Shown here piece by piece: positions 61,681 through 64,000 of a stretch of 64,000 nt of DNA. Location of the stretch: the NCBI RefSeq assembly GCF_000550785.1, contig NZ_CP004350.1, positions 2,894,009-2,958,008 on the forward strand, in the 5' to 3' direction. Source of the DNA: Corynebacterium casei LMG S-19264 (GTDB lineage Bacteria; Actinomycetota; Actinomycetes; Mycobacteriales; Mycobacteriaceae). Within the stretch, counting starts at the first letter, position 1; every line of letters starts with the position of its first letter. The notes beneath the pieces were generated by a model, which did no database searches, was not told where the DNA came from, and saw only the letters and a program-made list of their open reading frames with translations. The translations under genes and the position numbers were made by a program.

Positions 61681-63200
61681 AGCCGCGGTGTATTCGGTGC
61701 GTTATCACTCATCCACTCGCGCACGGCCAAGGTGGCCTGCACGTCATCGGCGTTATAAGTTAACAGCATCTCCCGCGCTGTCAGCGCCGCCGCATCCGTG
61801 CCGATGGCAACCCGGCGCGCGTTGACAGACTCCTCACCATCGAAATCGCCTTGTTCCCAATGAAAGCCTGCTTGTGGCGCAACAGTTTTCAAGCTCAGCC
61901 CGAAGGGTCCCACAAAGTTGGCTTTGACGTGGGCGAACATGTCCACCCATTCTCCGGAGTTAATAAACGCATCAACTTCTTCCACCGACGGCACGCCAGG
62001 GGTGTGCGCGTGGAAACGCTGCGCGGACATGCGCATCCAGTGATTTTCTCCGTGCGCGGAGTAGCAGTAGGCAGCAAAAGTCTTGCCCGCCGCATGGGCG
62101 TTATCGCGTTGTTCCATCAGCCAGGTCCAGAATTCGGCGAAGTTTCGCGCCTCTGCCTTGGAGCCCAGCATTTCCCAGGTGACAAAGTCGTAGTAGGTGC
62201 CGTCCATCCACGCGCCCCACAGGTAAGCGCCTTGGTCCATGTAGGCTTCCATGTCCACATCAATTTCCACGTCAGCGCGCGGCACTGTGATATCGCCGTG
62301 TGCGAGCAGCACCGTCCCATCGCGCCACGCGGCGGCCAACTGCGAAGGGGTGCCCAAGGAGGCATCGATAAGCCCTTGAACTGTCTCAATGCCGCGTTCG
62401 CGATAAGGCCGCGCGCGGTCACCGGGCAGAAACAGGCTAATTTCATCCATGGCTTCCAGCTCAGGTTTGCACAAAGGCCAAAAGCGGCAGCTCGCGCACT
62501 CTTTCACCCGCCGCGGCTGGGTGGGCAGGTTCTCCAGTTCCACGGCGTCCAGCGCCGCGTCCAAAGCCGGCTGGTAGGTTGCGGTATCGGTATAAAACGC
62601 GAGGTTTCTATCCTGGCCAATTAGCACGCCGCGTCCAGAATTCAGGCCGAGATCGTCCAGCGCCCGCGCAGCCATCGCCAAGTGGTAGCCGTCCAGCACG
62701 TGGTGCCGCGGCTTATAGCCCAGCTCCAGCGGCTCACTCAGCCCCAGGCGGTGGGTGGGCACGCCGAGAGTCTTCGCCTTGTCATGTTTGCGCGCCACGC
62801 GGTGGGTGGACACCATCACCGGTGTATAGGAGCCATTGCTTGCCGATGCCCCCTCCCGCACCAACATATCCACCCCCACCAGCCATTTCTCATTCGCGAA
62901 CACTGCGCCAGTGATATGCGTGGCACCGGTAGCGAGGGCTTCGAGGGTTTCTAAAGAGCGCAGCCACGGGTCTTCCGCCGGGATAGGGCCAAGATCAATG
63001 CGGCGGAAAGGTATCCTGCGCGAGTCGGATTTACGAGGAAAGTTCTCCCATACCGCGCTGCGGGCGGCGTCATAACGGTCAGCGCGCGCCTGAGCTGCTT
63101 CGGTGCGTGGCACTTCAGGGTGGGTGTGGCGCTGGACGAGCCTATACCGGCAGCCCACAAGATCTGACGCACGCACCTGATTTTCCACTCTGATGAGCAT
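61671..63200 (-). CDS. TM0106-family RecB-like nuclease
   Basis: A 509-residue protein of the TM0106 RecB-like family. The N-terminal half has a Cas4/RecB-like region, beginning SDLVGCRYRLVQRHTH, with a DxK-like nuclease segment and a cysteine cluster KECASCRFWPLCKPEL that may bind Fe-S or zinc. The C-terminal half is an RNase-H-like (YprB-type) domain starting EIDVDMEAYMDQGAYLWG and ending YNADDVQATLAVREWMSD. ATG 63200 gives the family-like start MLIRVENQVRASDL; the frame extends to 63254. Such proteins have a proposed role in nucleic-acid repair. It converges on the MFS gene. Confidence 0.87.
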   Translation of the reverse strand: MLIRVENQVRASDLVGCRYRLVQRHTHPEVPRTEAAQARADRYDAARSAVWENFPRKSDSRRIPFRRIDLGPIPAEDPWLRSLETLEALATGATHITGAVFANEKWLVGVDMLVREGASASNGSYTPVMVSTHRVARKHDKAKTLGVPTHRLGLSEPLELGYKPRHHVLDGYHLAMAARALDDLGLNSGRGVLIGQDRNLAFYTDTATYQPALDAALDAVELENLPTQPRRVKECASCRFWPLCKPELEAMDEISLFLPGDRARPYRERGIETVQGLIDASLGTPSQLAAAWRDGTVLLAHGDITVPRADVEIDVDMEAYMDQGAYLWGAWMDGTYYDFVTWEMLGSKAEARNFAEFWTWLMEQRDNAHAAGKTFAAYCYSAHGENHWMRMSAQRFHAHTPGVPSVEEVDAFINSGEWVDMFAHVKANFVGPFGLSLKTVAPQAGFHWEQGDFDGEESVNARRVAIGTDAAALTAREMLLTYNADDVQATLAVREWMSDNAPNTPRLSA

Positions 63201-63276
63201 AACGCAGTCATCAAGGTAATGTTGAATACAGTATTTACTGCACTTGATGAACAAAAGAAATGAACGGATCTAATCG

Positions 63277-63915
63277 ATGAGCATTTTGAAGAAATTCCGC
63301 AAGTCACGCCGCGCCGCAAAGGCTGAGTTCAAGGCTGCAAAAACCAAGGCAAAAGCCGAGGTCAAGTCCGCCGATAAGGCACGCAAGCGTCAGCAGAAGC
63401 TGCTGTCGAAGCAGGAGAAACAGCTGATCAAGTCAGAAGAGAAGGGCTTGAAGCAGCGCCGCAAGCACGAGCTCAAGGTGGCGAAGAACGAACTGGAGAA
63501 GTTGCGTGCCGGCCGCTTTAACACCGACAACGTCAAGCGCTACGCCGGTGCCGCGCGCACCGCAGCACCATTGCTTCTGCCTTTGGTCTACCGCGCGATT
63601 GTCACCGGCCGTCAGCAGCTGGAAGAGCGCCGCGCTAAGAAGGCCGGTGTCACCACCGACCAGCTCGCGTCCTTCTCGGGCCACGGCGCATCCATCAAGG
63701 CTCGCACCCAGGGCATCCGCAACACCGTCGATGAGAACTCTTCGCTGCCTGCCGGTTTCAAGCGCGACATCAAAGAACGCCTCGATGACCTCGACGCCGC
63801 AGTAGACAACGCCGAGCTGATGACCCCGCAGCAGCGCCGCCGCGCCCACGGTTCCATCAACCGCGACATCGATCTGGTCACCCAGGAAATCCAGGACCGC
63901 ATCACCAAAGGCTAA
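63277..63915 (+). CDS. DUF6474 family protein
   Basis: A 212-residue conserved corynebacterial/actinobacterial protein of unknown function. The N-terminal ~75 residues are a Lys/Arg-rich coil (RRAAKAEFKAAKTKAKAEVK), then a short hydrophobic helix (about 93-112, TAAPLLLPLVYRAIV), then a soluble helical C-terminus (VDENSSLPAGFKRDIKERLD and QQRRRAHGSINRDIDLVTQEI). The layout suggests a membrane-associated protein with a nucleic-acid- or membrane-binding basic tail. It is divergent from the nuclease gene, 76 bp apart. No ribosome site is obvious at the ATG. Confidence 0.82.
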   Translation: MSILKKFRKSRRAAKAEFKAAKTKAKAEVKSADKARKRQQKLLSKQEKQLIKSEEKGLKQRRKHELKVAKNELEKLRAGRFNTDNVKRYAGAARTAAPLLLPLVYRAIVTGRQQLEERRAKKAGVTTDQLASFSGHGASIKARTQGIRNTVDENSSLPAGFKRDIKERLDDLDAAVDNAELMTPQQRRRAHGSINRDIDLVTQEIQDRITKG

Positions 63916-64000
63916 ATTTGCGTTAGACCAAATTTAGCCGGAGAACACGAAGCTAGATTTAGCGAAAACGAAAAATGACCTTGTGAGAATCACTCTCCAA
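63916..64000. other. Window end, no gene seen
   Basis: The last 85 bp are A+T-rich, with recurring AATTT/GATTTAGC words. No start codon with a ribosome site or other element is supported. Confidence 0.4.

Overview
The window is a chromosomal segment of a Corynebacterium. About 52 genes can be supported. Evidence for the genus is the mycolate/arabinogalactan gene block in the Corynebacterium/Mycobacterium order (pks13, fadD32, Culp6-like cutinase, mycolyltransferases, aftB, ubiA, PAP2 phosphatase, glfT2, glf, csp-type amidase), LGFP-repeat envelope proteins, and pairs such as lcpB/pheA, serS/farR and msrA/sodA that I recall from C. glutamicum. I cannot fix the species; the C. ammoniagenes/C. 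stationis group is a low-confidence guess.

Region 1 (1-20.9 kb) builds the cell envelope. Pks13 and FadD32 condense and activate fatty acids for corynomycolates. The cutinase-like enzyme and two antigen-85-type mycolyltransferases handle and attach them. UbiA, a PAP2 phosphatase and AftB supply and transfer arabinofuranose. Glf and GlfT2 make the galactan, and a secreted PGRP/LGFP amidase acts on peptidoglycan. A cysteine-free ArsC/LMW-phosphatase-like protein sits inside the block.

Region 2 (21-29.6 kb) holds a secreted trypsin-like lipoprotein followed by SdpI-like and PLDc_N-like membrane proteins, a serS-plsC-HAD-glpK gene string, a GntR/HutC regulator (FarR-like), a septum-formation family protein and a small zincin.

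Region 3 (29.7-36.5 kb) is a self-contained 5-oxoproline-type cluster: pxpA, a pxpB-pxpC fusion, a biotin carboxylase-BCCP, a GntR/FCD regulator, a DUF1445 protein and an NRAMP-fold transporter without the metal-binding motifs. The same 11-bp palindrome lies in both outer promoters, so the two divergent-end transcripts look like one regulon. This is the most interesting system in the window.

Region 4 (36.6-45 kb) carries a histidine phosphatase, pheA, an amidase, a CPBP protein, lcpB, a DUF222/HNH protein, a DUF5926 protein and a glycerophosphodiesterase. Region 5 (45-48.2 kb) is visibly more A+T-rich and accessory: an LGFP secreted protein with an unrecognised C-terminal half and two orphan genes.

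Region 6 (48.2-64 kb) contains nadA-nadB-nadC, ldh, a membrane alpha/beta hydrolase, msrA and sodA (divergent), a second paralogous amidase, a membrane protein/XRE-regulator pair behind an operator-rich promoter, a LysR/MFS divergent pair, a TM0106-type RecB-like nuclease and a DUF6474 protein. No tRNA, rRNA, CRISPR array, insertion sequence or prophage was seen. Several genes start 6-7 nt after a -10-like hexamer, which predicts leaderless transcripts.
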